This document shows positions 38,412 through 47,180 of a stretch of DNA of 64,000 nt, piece after piece (the stretch's first letter is position 1; the number at the start of each line of letters is the position of its first letter). The position numbers and the translations under genes are program-made. The DNA comes from Bradyrhizobium septentrionale (GTDB lineage: Bacteria; Pseudomonadota; Alphaproteobacteria; Rhizobiales; Xanthobacteraceae). The notes beneath the pieces were generated by a model. The model worked only from the letters and a program-made list of their open reading frames with translations. It made no database searches and was not told the DNA's origin. The stretch spans positions 2,994,501 through 3,058,500 of the forward strand of contig NZ_CP088285.1 of NCBI RefSeq assembly GCF_011516645.4, in the 5' to 3' direction.

Positions 38412-38428
38412 TGATAGCGATGCTATCA
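38412..38428. promoter_or_regulatory. FitA-type operator candidate upstream of coaBC
   Basis: TGATAGC-GAT-GCTATCA is a perfect 7+7 palindrome. It contains TGCTATCA, the half-site I recall for the FitA antitoxin of Neisseria. It lies 67-83 bases before the coaBC start and suits binding by the RHH domain at the N-terminus of this CoaBC. A second, looser palindrome (TGATGCATGCA/TGCAATCA) is at 38431-38450. Confidence 0.5.
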
Positions 38429-38447
38429 CATGATGCATGCATTGCAA

Positions 38448-40022
38448 TCAATGCCCGCGGATGGCGAAGAAGATTCCGATCAGGGCGACGGCAATGACCC
38501 AAAGGCTGACGGTCTGCAGCCGCGCCTTGCGGGCCTCGGCGCGGGCCATTTCGTCGATCGTATCCGACGACAGCATGTGGCCCTCCCGCGTCATGGTCTC
38601 CAGCTGCTCGAGCACGGTCATGGCGCGGTTGGCGATGGTCGGCAGGTTGGCGACGATGCGGCCGAGCTCGCCCGCGCCGGATATCGCACCCTGGATGCGT
38701 CCGGCCGGGCCGAGATTGTGCGTGATCCATTCGCGCACCACGGGATCGGCGACCTTCCAGATGTCGAGCTTCGGGTCGAACCCGCGCGCCACGCCCTCGA
38801 CCACCACCATGGTCTTCTGCAGCAGGATCAGCTCGGGCCGCGTCTGCATGTCGAACAGGCCGGTGACCTCGAGCAGAAGCGTCAGCAGCTTCGCCATCGA
38901 GATTTCCTCGGCGGTGCGATTGTGGATCGGCTCGCCGATGGCGCGGATGGCTTGCGCGAAATTCTCCACCGAATGGTGGCTCGGCACATAGCCGGCCTCG
39001 AAATGCACCTCGGCGACGCGGCGATAGTCGCGGGTGATGAAGCCGAGCAGGATTTCGGCAAGGAAGCGCCGCTCCTTCAGCCCGAGTCGCCCCATGATGC
39101 CGAAATCGACCGCGACCAGCCGGCCGGCCTCGTCGAGGAACAGATTGCCCGGATGCATGTCGGCATGGAAGAAGCCGTCGCGCAGCGCGTGACGCAGAAA
39201 GCTCTGAATCACCTTGCGGCCGAGATCGGGCAGATCGACCTCGGCCTGCTTCAGCCGGGCGTGATCGTTCAGCGCGATGCCGTCGATCCACTCCATCGTC
39301 AGCACGCTGTGCGCGGTGCGATCCCAATCTACCGAGGGCACGCGGAAATCCGGATCGTCGCGCGTGTTCTCGGCCATCTCGGACAACGCGGCCGCCTCGA
39401 GCCGCAGGTCCATCTCCATCGCGACCGAGCGCGACATCGTGTTGATGACCTCGATCAGCCGCAAGCGCCGCGCCTCGGCGGAATGCGCCTCGGCCTTGTG
39501 CGCGACAAAGAAGAAGTCGCTGAGGTCGCGGCGGAAGCGCGCGGCGACGTTGGGCCGGAGCACCTTGACCGCCACCTGGTGGCGCACACCGTCGCGCTCG
39601 ACCTCGGCGCGATGCACCTGTGCGATCGAGGCGGCGGCAACCGCCGGACCGAGCTGGACAAAGGCCTGCGACACCGGCCGTTCCAGCGATTGGGCAAGCA
39701 CCGCTTCGGCCTCTTCCTGCGCGAAGGGCGGTAGCCGGTCCTGCAGGCTTTCGAGATCGCGCGCCATCGCGACGCCGACCACGTCGGGCCGGGTGGCGAG
39801 GAATTGCCCGAGCTTCAGATAGGCCGGTCCGAGCCGCGTCAGCGCGCGCGACAGCCGCGGGCCGGATTTGGCGCCGGAACGTTCGATCAGCCGCGCCAGC
39901 TTCAGCGCGAGCTGTCCGGGCGGCGGCACCAGTGACGGATCGACGACGCCGAACACGCCTTCGCGCGCAAACACGAAACCGGCGCGGGCGAGGCGCGCAA
40001 TGTGGGTCAGTGCAGAGATCAC
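38448..40022 (-). CDS. ubiB: ABC1-family atypical kinase UbiB
   Basis: UbiB is needed for ubiquinone synthesis and is thought to act as an ATPase or lipid-handling kinase. The 524-residue protein has the KxGQ motif [13 protein letters not shown], the Ala-rich loop [11 protein letters not shown] in place of a normal P-loop, the catalytic [12 protein letters not shown] and the metal motif VDFGIMG. Two C-terminal hydrophobic residues stretches end in a helix at about 500-520. The start is GTG at 40022, overlapping the ubiE stop as GTGA; an in-frame start at 40073 would overlap ubiE more. Confidence 0.93.
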   Translation of the reverse strand: MISALTHIARLARAGFVFAREGVFGVVDPSLVPPPGQLALKLARLIERSGAKSGPRLSRALTRLGPAYLKLGQFLATRPDVVGVAMARDLESLQDRLPPFAQEEAEAVLAQSLERPVSQAFVQLGPAVAAASIAQVHRAEVERDGVRHQVAVKVLRPNVAARFRRDLSDFFFVAHKAEAHSAEARRLRLIEVINTMSRSVAMEMDLRLEAAALSEMAENTRDDPDFRVPSVDWDRTAHSVLTMEWIDGIALNDHARLKQAEVDLPDLGRKVIQSFLRHALRDGFFHADMHPGNLFLDEAGRLVAVDFGIMGRLGLKERRFLAEILLGFITRDYRRVAEVHFEAGYVPSHHSVENFAQAIRAIGEPIHNRTAEEISMAKLLTLLLEVTGLFDMQTRPELILLQKTMVVVEGVARGFDPKLDIWKVADPVVREWITHNLGPAGRIQGAISGAGELGRIVANLPTIANRAMTVLEQLETMTREGHMLSSDTIDEMARAEARKARLQTVSLWVIAVALIGIFFAIRGH

Positions 40023-40780
40023 AAACGCCAGCCCGAATGCAGCGCCACGATGCCGCCGGAGAGGCTCTGCCACTTCACGCGGGCAAAGCCGGCGGCGCCG
40101 ATCATTTCGGCGAACGCGTTCGGCCGCGGGAATTTGCGGATCGACTCGACGAGATATTGATAGGACTCGGCGTCACCGGTGACGGCGCGGCCGAGCGGCG
40201 GGATCACCTTGAAGGAGAACAGATCGTAGATCTTGTCGAGGCCGGGCACGTCGACGGTGGAGAATTCCAGGCACAGGAAGCGGCTGCCGGGCTTGAGCAC
40301 CCGATAGGCCTCGCGCAGCGCGAGGTCGATCTGCGGCACGTTGCGGATGCCGAATGCGATGGTGTAGGCGTCGAACGCGCGGTCGCCGAAGCCCAGCGTC
40401 TCCGCATTGCCCTCGACGAACGACACGCGGTCGTCGAGATGCTGCTTGGTGGCGCGCTCGCGGCCGACGGCGAGCATGTCGGTATTGATGTCGCAGACCG
40501 TGGCATGGAAGCCAGAGCCTGCGGTCTTGGCGGCGCGGAACGCGATGTCGCCGGTGCCGCCGGCGACGTCGAGCAGCGCGAACGGCCGGTCGCCCTTCGG
40601 CGGATCGAGCGCCGTGATCATGACGTCCTTCCAGGCCCGGTGCAGGCCTACCGACATCAGGTCGTTCATCAGGTCGTAGCGCTGTGCCACGCTGTGAAAC
40701 ACGTCGTTCACCAGCGTCTGCTTCTCGCCCAGGGGCACGTCCCTGAAGCCGAAATGCGTGGTTTGATTCGGCCGATCCAT
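40019..40780 (-). CDS. ubiE: Ubiquinone/menaquinone biosynthesis methyltransferase UbiE
   Basis: This class I SAM methyltransferase has 253 residues and C-methylates the benzoquinol ring in ubiquinone synthesis. The SAM motif is [15 protein letters not shown]. Family signatures are [24 protein letters not shown] and [15 protein letters not shown], with AFGIRNVP in between. The ATG at 40780 is preferred over the TTG directly before it. It is followed by ubiB with a four-base overlap and is divergent from mutM across a repeat-bearing gap. Confidence 0.95.
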   Translation of the reverse strand: MDRPNQTTHFGFRDVPLGEKQTLVNDVFHSVAQRYDLMNDLMSVGLHRAWKDVMITALDPPKGDRPFALLDVAGGTGDIAFRAAKTAGSGFHATVCDINTDMLAVGRERATKQHLDDRVSFVEGNAETLGFGDRAFDAYTIAFGIRNVPQIDLALREAYRVLKPGSRFLCLEFSTVDVPGLDKIYDLFSFKVIPPLGRAVTGDAESYQYLVESIRKFPRPNAFAEMIGAAGFARVKWQSLSGGIVALHSGWRL

Positions 40781-40796
40781 CAACTCATACTCTTGC

Positions 40797-40880
40797 CATT
40801 TTGGGTCGCGTTTTCTTCACGCGAACCGGTACCCATCCCGCATCAAGTGCGGGACAGGCTTCGCTCAAAAACGCTCCTGG
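40797..40880. repeat. Dispersed repeat family B (copy 1) carrying a TCAAG-loop hairpin
   Basis: On the minus strand this reads GAGCGTTTTTGAGCGAAG, then an insert, then TGGGTACCGGTTCGCG and GAAAACGCG. The same sequence without the insert lies at 43591-43645. The insert includes TCCCGCA-TCAAG-TGCGGGA (40836-40854), one of the TCAAG-loop hairpins. It fills most of the ubiE-mutM gap. Confidence 0.7.
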
Positions 40881-40944
40881 CTCAACCATAGCGCGGCGGC
40901 CGCAATGGCGCTATCACGTCACTTCCAAAAGGTGAATGCCTGCC

Positions 40945-41826
40945 ATGCCGGAATTACCCGAAGTCGAGACCGTCCGCCGCGGCCTGCAGCCGGCCATGGA
41001 GGGGTCCCGGATCCTCAAAGCCGAGGCCCGCCGCAAGGATTTGCGGTTTCCGTTTCAAAAAGACTTTATCGCCCGGCTCGAAGGCCAGACCGTCACCGGG
41101 CTCGGCCGCCGTGCCAAATATTTGATGGCGGACCTCACGTCAGGCGACGTGCTGCTGATGCATCTGGGCATGTCGGGCTCGTTCCGCGTCTTGAAGGAAG
41201 AGGGCACGGCGACGCCAGGGCAATTCCACCATCCGCGCAGCGAGGATCGCGCGCACGATCATGTCGTGTTCCATATGTCGTCGGGCGCGGCTGTCATCTT
41301 CAACGATCCGCGTCGCTTCGGCTATATGAAGATCATCGCCCGCAACGCGATCGAGGATGAGCCGCTGCTGAAGGGGCTCGGGCCCGAGCCGCTCGGCAAT
41401 GAATTCGACGCGGCGATGCTGGCGCACTCCTGCCACAACAAGAAGACCAGCCTGAAGGCGGCGCTGCTCGATCAGCGCGTGGTGGCGGGACTCGGCAACA
41501 TCTATGTCTGCGAGGCGCTGTTTCGCTCGCATCTCTCGCCGCGGCGATTGGCCGCGACGCTCGCAACCAAGAAGGCCGAGCCGACCGATCACGCCAAACG
41601 GTTGGTCGGCGCCATCCATTCGGTGCTCAACCAGGCGATCAAGGCCGGCGGCTCCTCGATCAGCGACCATCGCTTGACCAACGGCGATCTCGGCTATTTC
41701 CAGCATTCCTTCCAGGTCTACGACCGCGAAGGCGAGACATGCCGCACCTCGGGCTGCGCGGGCATCGTCAGGCGATTCACCCAGAACGGCCGTTCGACGT
41801 TCTGGTGCCCGAAGTGTCAAAAATAA
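40945..41826 (+). CDS. mutM: Formamidopyrimidine-DNA glycosylase
   Basis: MutM (Fpg) removes 8-oxoguanine and other oxidised purines. The start is set by chemistry: Pro2 must be the nucleophile, so the ATG of [14 protein letters not shown] at 40945 is right, not the ATG three codons earlier. Other motifs are [22 protein letters not shown] and [16 protein letters not shown]. The C-terminal zinc finger has two Cys spaced as CX4C (CRTSGC) then CX2C (CPKC); the first pair is wider than E. coli CX2C. The length of 293 residues is normal. Confidence 0.95.
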   Translation: MPELPEVETVRRGLQPAMEGSRILKAEARRKDLRFPFQKDFIARLEGQTVTGLGRRAKYLMADLTSGDVLLMHLGMSGSFRVLKEEGTATPGQFHHPRSEDRAHDHVVFHMSSGAAVIFNDPRRFGYMKIIARNAIEDEPLLKGLGPEPLGNEFDAAMLAHSCHNKKTSLKAALLDQRVVAGLGNIYVCEALFRSHLSPRRLAATLATKKAEPTDHAKRLVGAIHSVLNQAIKAGGSSISDHRLTNGDLGYFQHSFQVYDREGETCRTSGCAGIVRRFTQNGRSTFWCPKCQK

Positions 41827-41846
41827 CAACAATGGGAGTGCGGATC

Positions 41847-43526
41847 ATGGGCAGCAACTGGCGCGATCGCGCCGCGACGAGTTTTCAATGTCAGAAGCAG
41901 CCGGCCATAGGCAGCCGCGGCATGGTGGTGAGCAATCATCCACTGGCGTCGAGCGCGGGGGCCGAGATGCTCGCGGCCGGCGGCAATGCGATCGATGCGG
42001 CGATTGCCACGCTGTTCACGCTGACGGTGGTCGAGCCGATGATGGTCGGCATCATCGGCGGCGGCATGGCGCATATTCGTCTCGCCGACGGCAGCCATCG
42101 CTTCATCGACGGCCAGAGCACGGTGCCGCAGGCGGTGCGGCCGGATACCTACACCTCGAAGCCCGGTTCGGCACATGACGTGTTCGACACCGTCGGCAAT
42201 GAGAATTTGAACGGACCGAAGGCGGTCGCAGTGCCGGGCTCACTGAAGGCGTGGTGCGAAACGCTGCGCCGCTTCGGCACCATGAGCCTTGCCGACGTGA
42301 TGCAGCCCGCGATCAAGCATGCCGAACGCGGCTATGCGGCGACGCCTTATCTGCACGAATGCATCACCGACGGCGCCGTGGAGATGCTGAAGGACAAGCC
42401 GATAGCGGCGATCTATCTGCCTGATGGCACGCCGCTGAAGCCGGGCGAGCGCGTGGTGCAGGCGGAATATGCCGAGACGCTGAAATACATCGCCGACCAC
42501 GGCGATAACGCGCTCTACCAGGGGCCGCTCGGCGACATCCTGGTCGACTACATGAAGAAGCACGGCGGCTTCATCGCGCAGGAGGATCTCGCGGCGTATA
42601 AAACCGTCGAGCGGCAGCCGATCCGCTGCGACTACCGCGGCTGGGAAATCCTTGGGCCGCCGCCGCCCGCGGCGTCCGGCGTGCACATCACGCAGATGCT
42701 CAACATCCTCGAAGGCTACGACATCGCAGGCCTCGGCTTCGGCACGACCGAGACCATCCATTATCTCGCCGAGGTGCTGAAGATCGCCTTTGCCGATCGC
42801 GCGGCCGCCAGCGGCGATCCCGCCTATATCAACGTCCCGGTGGAGCGGCTGACCTCGAAGGCCTATGCCGCGGAGCGCCGCCGCGCAATCGATTCCGACC
42901 GCGCGCAGGCCTGGAGCGCCGGTGTCACGCAGCTCGAAAGCGCACACACCACGCACATGACCGCGGCCGATGCGATGGGCAATGTGGTCGCGACCACCCA
43001 GACCATCAACAATCTGTTCGGCGCCAAGATCCTGATCCCGGGCCTCGGCACCGTGCCGAACAACTACATGAACCTGTTCGATCCGCGGCCGGGGCATGCG
43101 CTGTCACTCGCCGCGGGCAAGCGCGTCACCACCTCGATGTCGCCGATGATGGTGCTACGCGACCGCAAGCTCGCTTACGCACTCGGCCTGCCCGGCGGCA
43201 AGCGCATCTTCCCGAGCGCGATGCAGGCGCTGATCAACCTGATCGACCACGGCATGAGCCTGCAGGAAGCGGTCGAGGCGCCGCGGGTCTGGACCGAAGG
43301 CAATGCGCTGGAGGTCGAGCGAGCGGTGCCGGAGACCGTCCGCGCCGCGCTGTCAGCGAAAGGCCACAGGGTGCAGGTGGTGCCGACGGTGGCCGGCGGC
43401 ATGAACGCGATCCAGTTCCACGCTGACGGCACCATGTCGGGCGCGGCCTGCTGGCGCGCCGATGGCACCCCGGTCGGCATTGCCGGCGGCCTCGCTCGCC
43501 CAGGGGTGCGGTTCGCGCTGGAGTGA
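41847..43526 (+). CDS. Gamma-glutamyltransferase-family Ntn hydrolase
   Basis: This 559-residue protein belongs to the GGT family of self-cleaving Ntn hydrolases. The nucleophile Thr368 is in SAHTTHMTAAD, which would become the N-terminus of the small subunit. Other motifs are MVVSNHPLAS near the start, GGGMAHIRL and TSMSPMMVL. No signal peptide is seen, unlike periplasmic GGT, so it may be a cytoplasmic GGT-like or oxamate-amidohydrolase-like enzyme. The ATG at 41847 has GGGAG eight bases upstream. It follows mutM by 20 bases. Confidence 0.85.
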   Translation: MGSNWRDRAATSFQCQKQPAIGSRGMVVSNHPLASSAGAEMLAAGGNAIDAAIATLFTLTVVEPMMVGIIGGGMAHIRLADGSHRFIDGQSTVPQAVRPDTYTSKPGSAHDVFDTVGNENLNGPKAVAVPGSLKAWCETLRRFGTMSLADVMQPAIKHAERGYAATPYLHECITDGAVEMLKDKPIAAIYLPDGTPLKPGERVVQAEYAETLKYIADHGDNALYQGPLGDILVDYMKKHGGFIAQEDLAAYKTVERQPIRCDYRGWEILGPPPPAASGVHITQMLNILEGYDIAGLGFGTTETIHYLAEVLKIAFADRAAASGDPAYINVPVERLTSKAYAAERRRAIDSDRAQAWSAGVTQLESAHTTHMTAADAMGNVVATTQTINNLFGAKILIPGLGTVPNNYMNLFDPRPGHALSLAAGKRVTTSMSPMMVLRDRKLAYALGLPGGKRIFPSAMQALINLIDHGMSLQEAVEAPRVWTEGNALEVERAVPETVRAALSAKGHRVQVVPTVAGGMNAIQFHADGTMSGAACWRADGTPVGIAGGLARPGVRFALE

Positions 43527-43535
43527 GGGATTCTC

Positions 43536-43765
43536 GTGCCCCGGACGCAGCGCAGCACGAAGTGGTGCGCTGCTGAGCCGGGGCCCAATTCTAGAGCGTT
43601 TTCGAGCGAAGTGGGTACCGGTTCGCGTAAAGAAAACGCGTCAAAATAAGAATCTAGAGCCCCGTTCCGATTTCGGAACGGAGAAGGCTCTGGACGCGTC
43701 ATTTGCGAAATGGGTCCCGGCTCTGCGGAGCAGCGTTGCACGCTGCACCGCGTCCGGGACACGCG
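43536..43765. repeat. Dispersed repeat family D (copy 2) split by a nested repeat
   Basis: The left arm (GTGCCCCGGACGCAG ... GGGGCCCAATT, 43536-43590) and right arm (AAATGGGTCCCGG ... CGTCCGGGACACGC, 43709-43765) match the continuous copy at 19705-19821. Between them lies about 118 bases of other sequence, most of it family B, so one repeat has entered the other. Confidence 0.7.
43591..43701. repeat. Dispersed repeat family B (copy 2), nested in family D
   Basis: It begins CTAGAGCGTTTTCGAGCGAAG, runs through TGGGTACCGGTTCGCG and AAAGAAAACGCG, and continues into a hairpin CCGTTCCGATTTCGGAACGG flanked by AGAGCC and GGCTCT. The first half matches the minus strand of 40797-40880. Confidence 0.7.
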
Positions 43766-43769
43766 AGCC

Positions 43770-45143
43770 CTACTTCCTGACGCAGATCACGCGGACGACG
43801 GCGGCCTTGGCGTCCGCCGATTCGCCCGACGCGTTGACGCCGTGCGACTTCAGGAAGTTGCGCACCGTATCGGCCGGCACCAATGCTGCCTGCGCCGGCG
43901 GCGCCGCGTTCGCCGGGCCCGCGACGATGACGGACTTCAGCACAGCGATGCCGGCAAACCTGCCGCCGCCGTCGAGCGCCGCCGCGCCGGAGAACCCGAG
44001 CGCGGGCGGCGGTGACAGCGCGGCATCGCCGCCGCCGAGCTGCGCGACGGAGGCCTTGACGCTGCTCGCGGCCGCGCCGCCGCCCTGGCTCTGCGGATCG
44101 GCGATGCCGGTGATGTCGAGGGCAGTCTGCGTCGCCTGGCCTGCGATGTTGAGCGGCTTCAGCCCGCGCGCGCCATAGATGCGCAGCAATGCGAGATCAT
44201 GATCCTTGTCCTCGGCGACCCGATCGGCATTGCCGAAGCCCGGGATCGTCAGCGCGATGCAGTCGTCGGTGGCCACGCGGTCGGTGACAACAGCGCCGTC
44301 GTCGCTGACCACGACGCCGGTGCCATACTCCACGGTCTTGCGCGGCGGCGGGCCGGCCTGCACGCCCGACGGAAATGCGTTGAAGGCGCTCGACATCGCG
44401 ATCACCACCGGCTCGACGGTGGCTTGCGTCGCCTGGTCATAGAGGATGGTGAGGATGCGGACCTCGTCGCCCTTGAAGGTGCCGCGCAGGTAGAACTTCT
44501 TCAGCCCCTGCATGCCCGACAGGACGAAGAAGTCCGGCTTCACCACGGTGTAGTCGATGGTGCGGCCGGCCGGCTCCTTCTTTTCCAGTTCGGCAAGCTT
44601 GGCGGTGGTTGGGCTTGCTTCCTTGCGCCGCGTCAGCACCACCTGGACGGTGCCGGTCGGCGAGGTCCATTTGGCGCCGGAGGCGTCGCTGGTGAGCTGC
44701 GGCACCAGCTTGGTGGGAATGCCGAGCCGCGCGCCGGTGGCGGGCTCGGTGACGATCCTCCAGCCGACGCCCTCCTGCTTCCGCCGCGCGGTGTCGGCGA
44801 GCGCGCCGCGCTCCTGCGGGTTCAGCACGCCGGTCGGCTTGCCGCCGCTTTTCTTTTGGAATTCCTTGATCGCATTGACCATGCGCTCACTGACGTCGCC
44901 TGATATCGCGCCGTTATATTCGCCGACCCAGGCGAGGTCGGATTGCAGCGCCAGCCGCTCGGCCTGCGCCATCGCATTCGCAGTGTCTTCTGGCTTTTGC
45001 AGCCCCGGACGCACCGGCACGGTGGCGACGGTCTTCGGCTTCGTCCCGGCGGTCGAAGGCGGTGTCATCTGGGCCCGCGCGGTACCCACGCCTGCGACCA
45101 TCATGGCCGCGACCATCAATGTTGCCGAAAGCACCGATCTCAT
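43770..45143 (-). CDS. Secreted trypsin-like protein with missing catalytic His
   Basis: This 457-residue protein has a signal peptide ending TARAQ (residue 25). A peptidoglycan-binding-like helical segment follows at about 68-120 (VSERMVNAIKEFQKKSGG then GVLNPQERGAL), then a trypsin-like domain from about 270. The protease Asp316 (DHDLALLRI) and Ser385 (LGFSGAAAL) are recognisable. Where VTNAHVV is expected the sequence reads VTDRVAT, so the catalytic His is gone. It is probably an inactive protease relative with a periplasmic binding role. The ATG at 45143 follows GGCGGA. Confidence 0.7.
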   Translation of the reverse strand: MRSVLSATLMVAAMMVAGVGTARAQMTPPSTAGTKPKTVATVPVRPGLQKPEDTANAMAQAERLALQSDLAWVGEYNGAISGDVSERMVNAIKEFQKKSGGKPTGVLNPQERGALADTARRKQEGVGWRIVTEPATGARLGIPTKLVPQLTSDASGAKWTSPTGTVQVVLTRRKEASPTTAKLAELEKKEPAGRTIDYTVVKPDFFVLSGMQGLKKFYLRGTFKGDEVRILTILYDQATQATVEPVVIAMSSAFNAFPSGVQAGPPPRKTVEYGTGVVVSDDGAVVTDRVATDDCIALTIPGFGNADRVAEDKDHDLALLRIYGARGLKPLNIAGQATQTALDITGIADPQSQGGGAAASSVKASVAQLGGGDAALSPPPALGFSGAAALDGGGRFAGIAVLKSVIVAGPANAAPPAQAALVPADTVRNFLKSHGVNASGESADAKAAVVRVICVRK

Positions 45144-45254
45144 GACAAATCCGCCGGGAATGACCGAAACCATTGACGTCCACGCAATTAAGCACATCTG
45201 CTTGGTCGGCAACAACCGCGCTCCGGTTCAGGGTACAGCGCGCAGGAAGTCATC

Positions 45255-46055
45255 ATGCTGAGTGCCGACGAACTCGAACGCTATGCCCGCCACATCGTGC
45301 TCCGCGAGGTGGGCGGCCCCGGGCAGAATGCGCTGAAGCAGGCGTCCGTGCTGGTGATCGGCGCCGGCGGTCTCGGCGCGCCGGTGCTGATGTATCTCGC
45401 TGCCGCCGGCGTCGGCCGGCTCGGCGTGATTGATGACGATATTGTCTCGCTCTCCAATTTGCAGCGCCAGATCATCCATGCGACGCCTGACATCGGCAAG
45501 CGCAAGGTCGACAGCGCAGCCGTGCAGATCCATGCGCTCAATCCGCATGTGAAATTCGAGGCCCATCCGGTGCGGCTCACCGCCGACAATGCGATGGCTC
45601 TGATCGGAAATTACGACCTCGTGCTCGACGGCTCCGATAATTTCGAGACCCGCTATCTCGTTGCCGATGCCTGCTTCCTCGCCAAGCGGCCGCTGATCAC
45701 GGCGGCACTTGGGCAGTTCGACGGCTCGCTGACCACGATCCGCGCGCACGAGAAGAATGCGCAAGGCGTGTTCAACCCGACCTATCGCTGCCTGTTTCCA
45801 GAGCCGCCGCCGCCGGGCACGGTGCCGGCCTGCGCCGAAGCCGGCGTGATGGGCGCGCTCGCCGGCGTGATGGGATCGATGATGGCGCTGGAGGCGATCC
45901 GCGAGATCGTCGGCTTCGGCGAGGGCCTGGTTGGCCGCCTCCTGATGGTGGATGCGCGCGCCATGCGGTTCGAAACCCTGCGCTATGGGCGCGATCCGCA
46001 GAACCCGCTCAACGGTGATGCGCCTGGCATCGCCGATCTGAGCGGGCATCGCTGA
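45255..46055 (+). CDS. MoeB/ThiF-family adenylyltransferase
   Basis: This 266-residue E1-like enzyme adenylates the C-terminus of a small ubiquitin-fold sulfur carrier (MoaD or ThiS). The ATP loop is VIGAGGLGAPV at 34-44. Other motifs are DDDIVSLSNLQRQ with the conserved Asp and Arg, LDGSDNFETRY, and the catalytic Cys193 in VPACAEAGV. The zinc CXXC pairs of E. coli MoeB are not present; only YRCLFP remains. No moaD or thiS gene is nearby, so MoeB and ThiF roles cannot be separated. Confidence 0.88.
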   Translation: MLSADELERYARHIVLREVGGPGQNALKQASVLVIGAGGLGAPVLMYLAAAGVGRLGVIDDDIVSLSNLQRQIIHATPDIGKRKVDSAAVQIHALNPHVKFEAHPVRLTADNAMALIGNYDLVLDGSDNFETRYLVADACFLAKRPLITAALGQFDGSLTTIRAHEKNAQGVFNPTYRCLFPEPPPPGTVPACAEAGVMGALAGVMGSMMALEAIREIVGFGEGLVGRLLMVDARAMRFETLRYGRDPQNPLNGDAPGIADLSGHR

Positions 46056-46057
46056 GG

Positions 46058-47059
46058 TCAGGACGCGCGCTTCTCGCTGTCCATGTGCTTCAGATGCTCC
46101 TCTGGATAGCGTCCGCCGGCGGCCGCTCCGGGCGGGAATGCGTCCGCCAGCGCGGCGAGATGGGCCGCGGTCAGCGTCACATCGAGCGCGCCGAGCGCTT
46201 CGCTCAACCGTTCGCGCCGCCGCGCGCCGACCAGCGGCACGATGTCGTTGCCCTGCGCCGCAACCCAGGCAATCGCGACTTGCGCCGGCGAGGCGCCGAT
46301 CTCGGCAGCAATGACGCGCAGCCGGTCCGCGAGTGCGAGGTTCGTGTCGATATTGCCGGCCTGGAAGCGCGGGCTCAGCAAGCGGAAATCTTTCGCGCCC
46401 GACCGGTCCTTCGACCAGTGCCCGCTGATCAGCCCGCGCGCCAGCACGCCGTAAGCTGATATGCCGATGGCGAGCTCGCGGCAGGTGTTCAGGATGTCGC
46501 TCTCGATGCCGCGCGACACCAGCGAGTATTCGATCTGCAGATCGGCGATCGGATGCACCTTGTGGGCGCGGCGGATGGTGTCGGAGCCAACCTCTGATAG
46601 CCCGATATGCCTGATCCAGCCGGCCTTGATCATGTCGGCCATCGCGCCGATCGTGTCCTCGATCGGCACGTTGGGATCGAGCCGCGCCGGGCGGTAGATG
46701 TCGATATGATCGACGCCGAGCCGCTGCAGCGAATAGGCGGCGAAATTCTTCACCGCAGCGGGACGGCTGTCGTAGCCGAGGAAGCCGTAGTTGCGATCGC
46801 GCAGCGCGCCGAACTTGACGCTGATCTGCAGATTGTCACGGCTGCGGCTCTCCAGGGCCTCGCCTATCAGCATCTCGTTATGGCCCATGCCGTAGAAGTC
46901 GCCGGTGTCGAGCAGCGTGATGCCGGCGTCGAGCGCGGCATGGATGGTCGCGATGCTCTCGCTGCGGTCGGTGGGGCCGTAGAAGTCGGACATGCCCATG
47001 CAGCCGAGCCCGATCGGCGAGACGGTGGGGCCGGTAGAACCGAGTTTGCGTGTGTCCAT
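46058..47059 (-). CDS. Aldo/keto reductase
   Basis: This 333-residue NADPH-dependent oxidoreductase has a TIM-barrel fold. The N-terminus [12 protein letters not shown] is typical. The catalytic Asp and Tyr are in [11 protein letters not shown] and the Lys in ISVKFGAL. The usual catalytic His segment reads IYRPARLDP, so His is missing. Cofactor contacts are in IGLSEVG and the C-terminal [12 protein letters not shown]. The ATG at 47059 has GGGAG upstream. It is divergent from a LysR gene, which probably controls it. Confidence 0.88.
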   Translation of the reverse strand: MDTRKLGSTGPTVSPIGLGCMGMSDFYGPTDRSESIATIHAALDAGITLLDTGDFYGMGHNEMLIGEALESRSRDNLQISVKFGALRDRNYGFLGYDSRPAAVKNFAAYSLQRLGVDHIDIYRPARLDPNVPIEDTIGAMADMIKAGWIRHIGLSEVGSDTIRRAHKVHPIADLQIEYSLVSRGIESDILNTCRELAIGISAYGVLARGLISGHWSKDRSGAKDFRLLSPRFQAGNIDTNLALADRLRVIAAEIGASPAQVAIAWVAAQGNDIVPLVGARRRERLSEALGALDVTLTAAHLAALADAFPPGAAAGGRYPEEHLKHMDSEKRAS

Positions 47060-47160
47060 GGCGGAGCTCCCTAGACAGCGCGGCGGGTGATCCGCCGCCA
47101 ATGCCGCGGCTGATATGGGCCGGCCCGTGTCTGCCGATAAGCTGGACAATCCCGAATAGC

Positions 47161-47180
47161 TTGTTCACTATATCGAACAA
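47161..47180. promoter_or_regulatory. Inverted repeat at the LysR start (likely operator)
   Basis: TTGTTC-N8-GAACAA is a perfect inverted repeat ending on the first base of the LysR ATG. It has the T-N11-A form bound by LysR-type proteins and lies in the aldo/keto reductase-LysR gap, so it is a candidate autoregulatory site. Confidence 0.55.
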
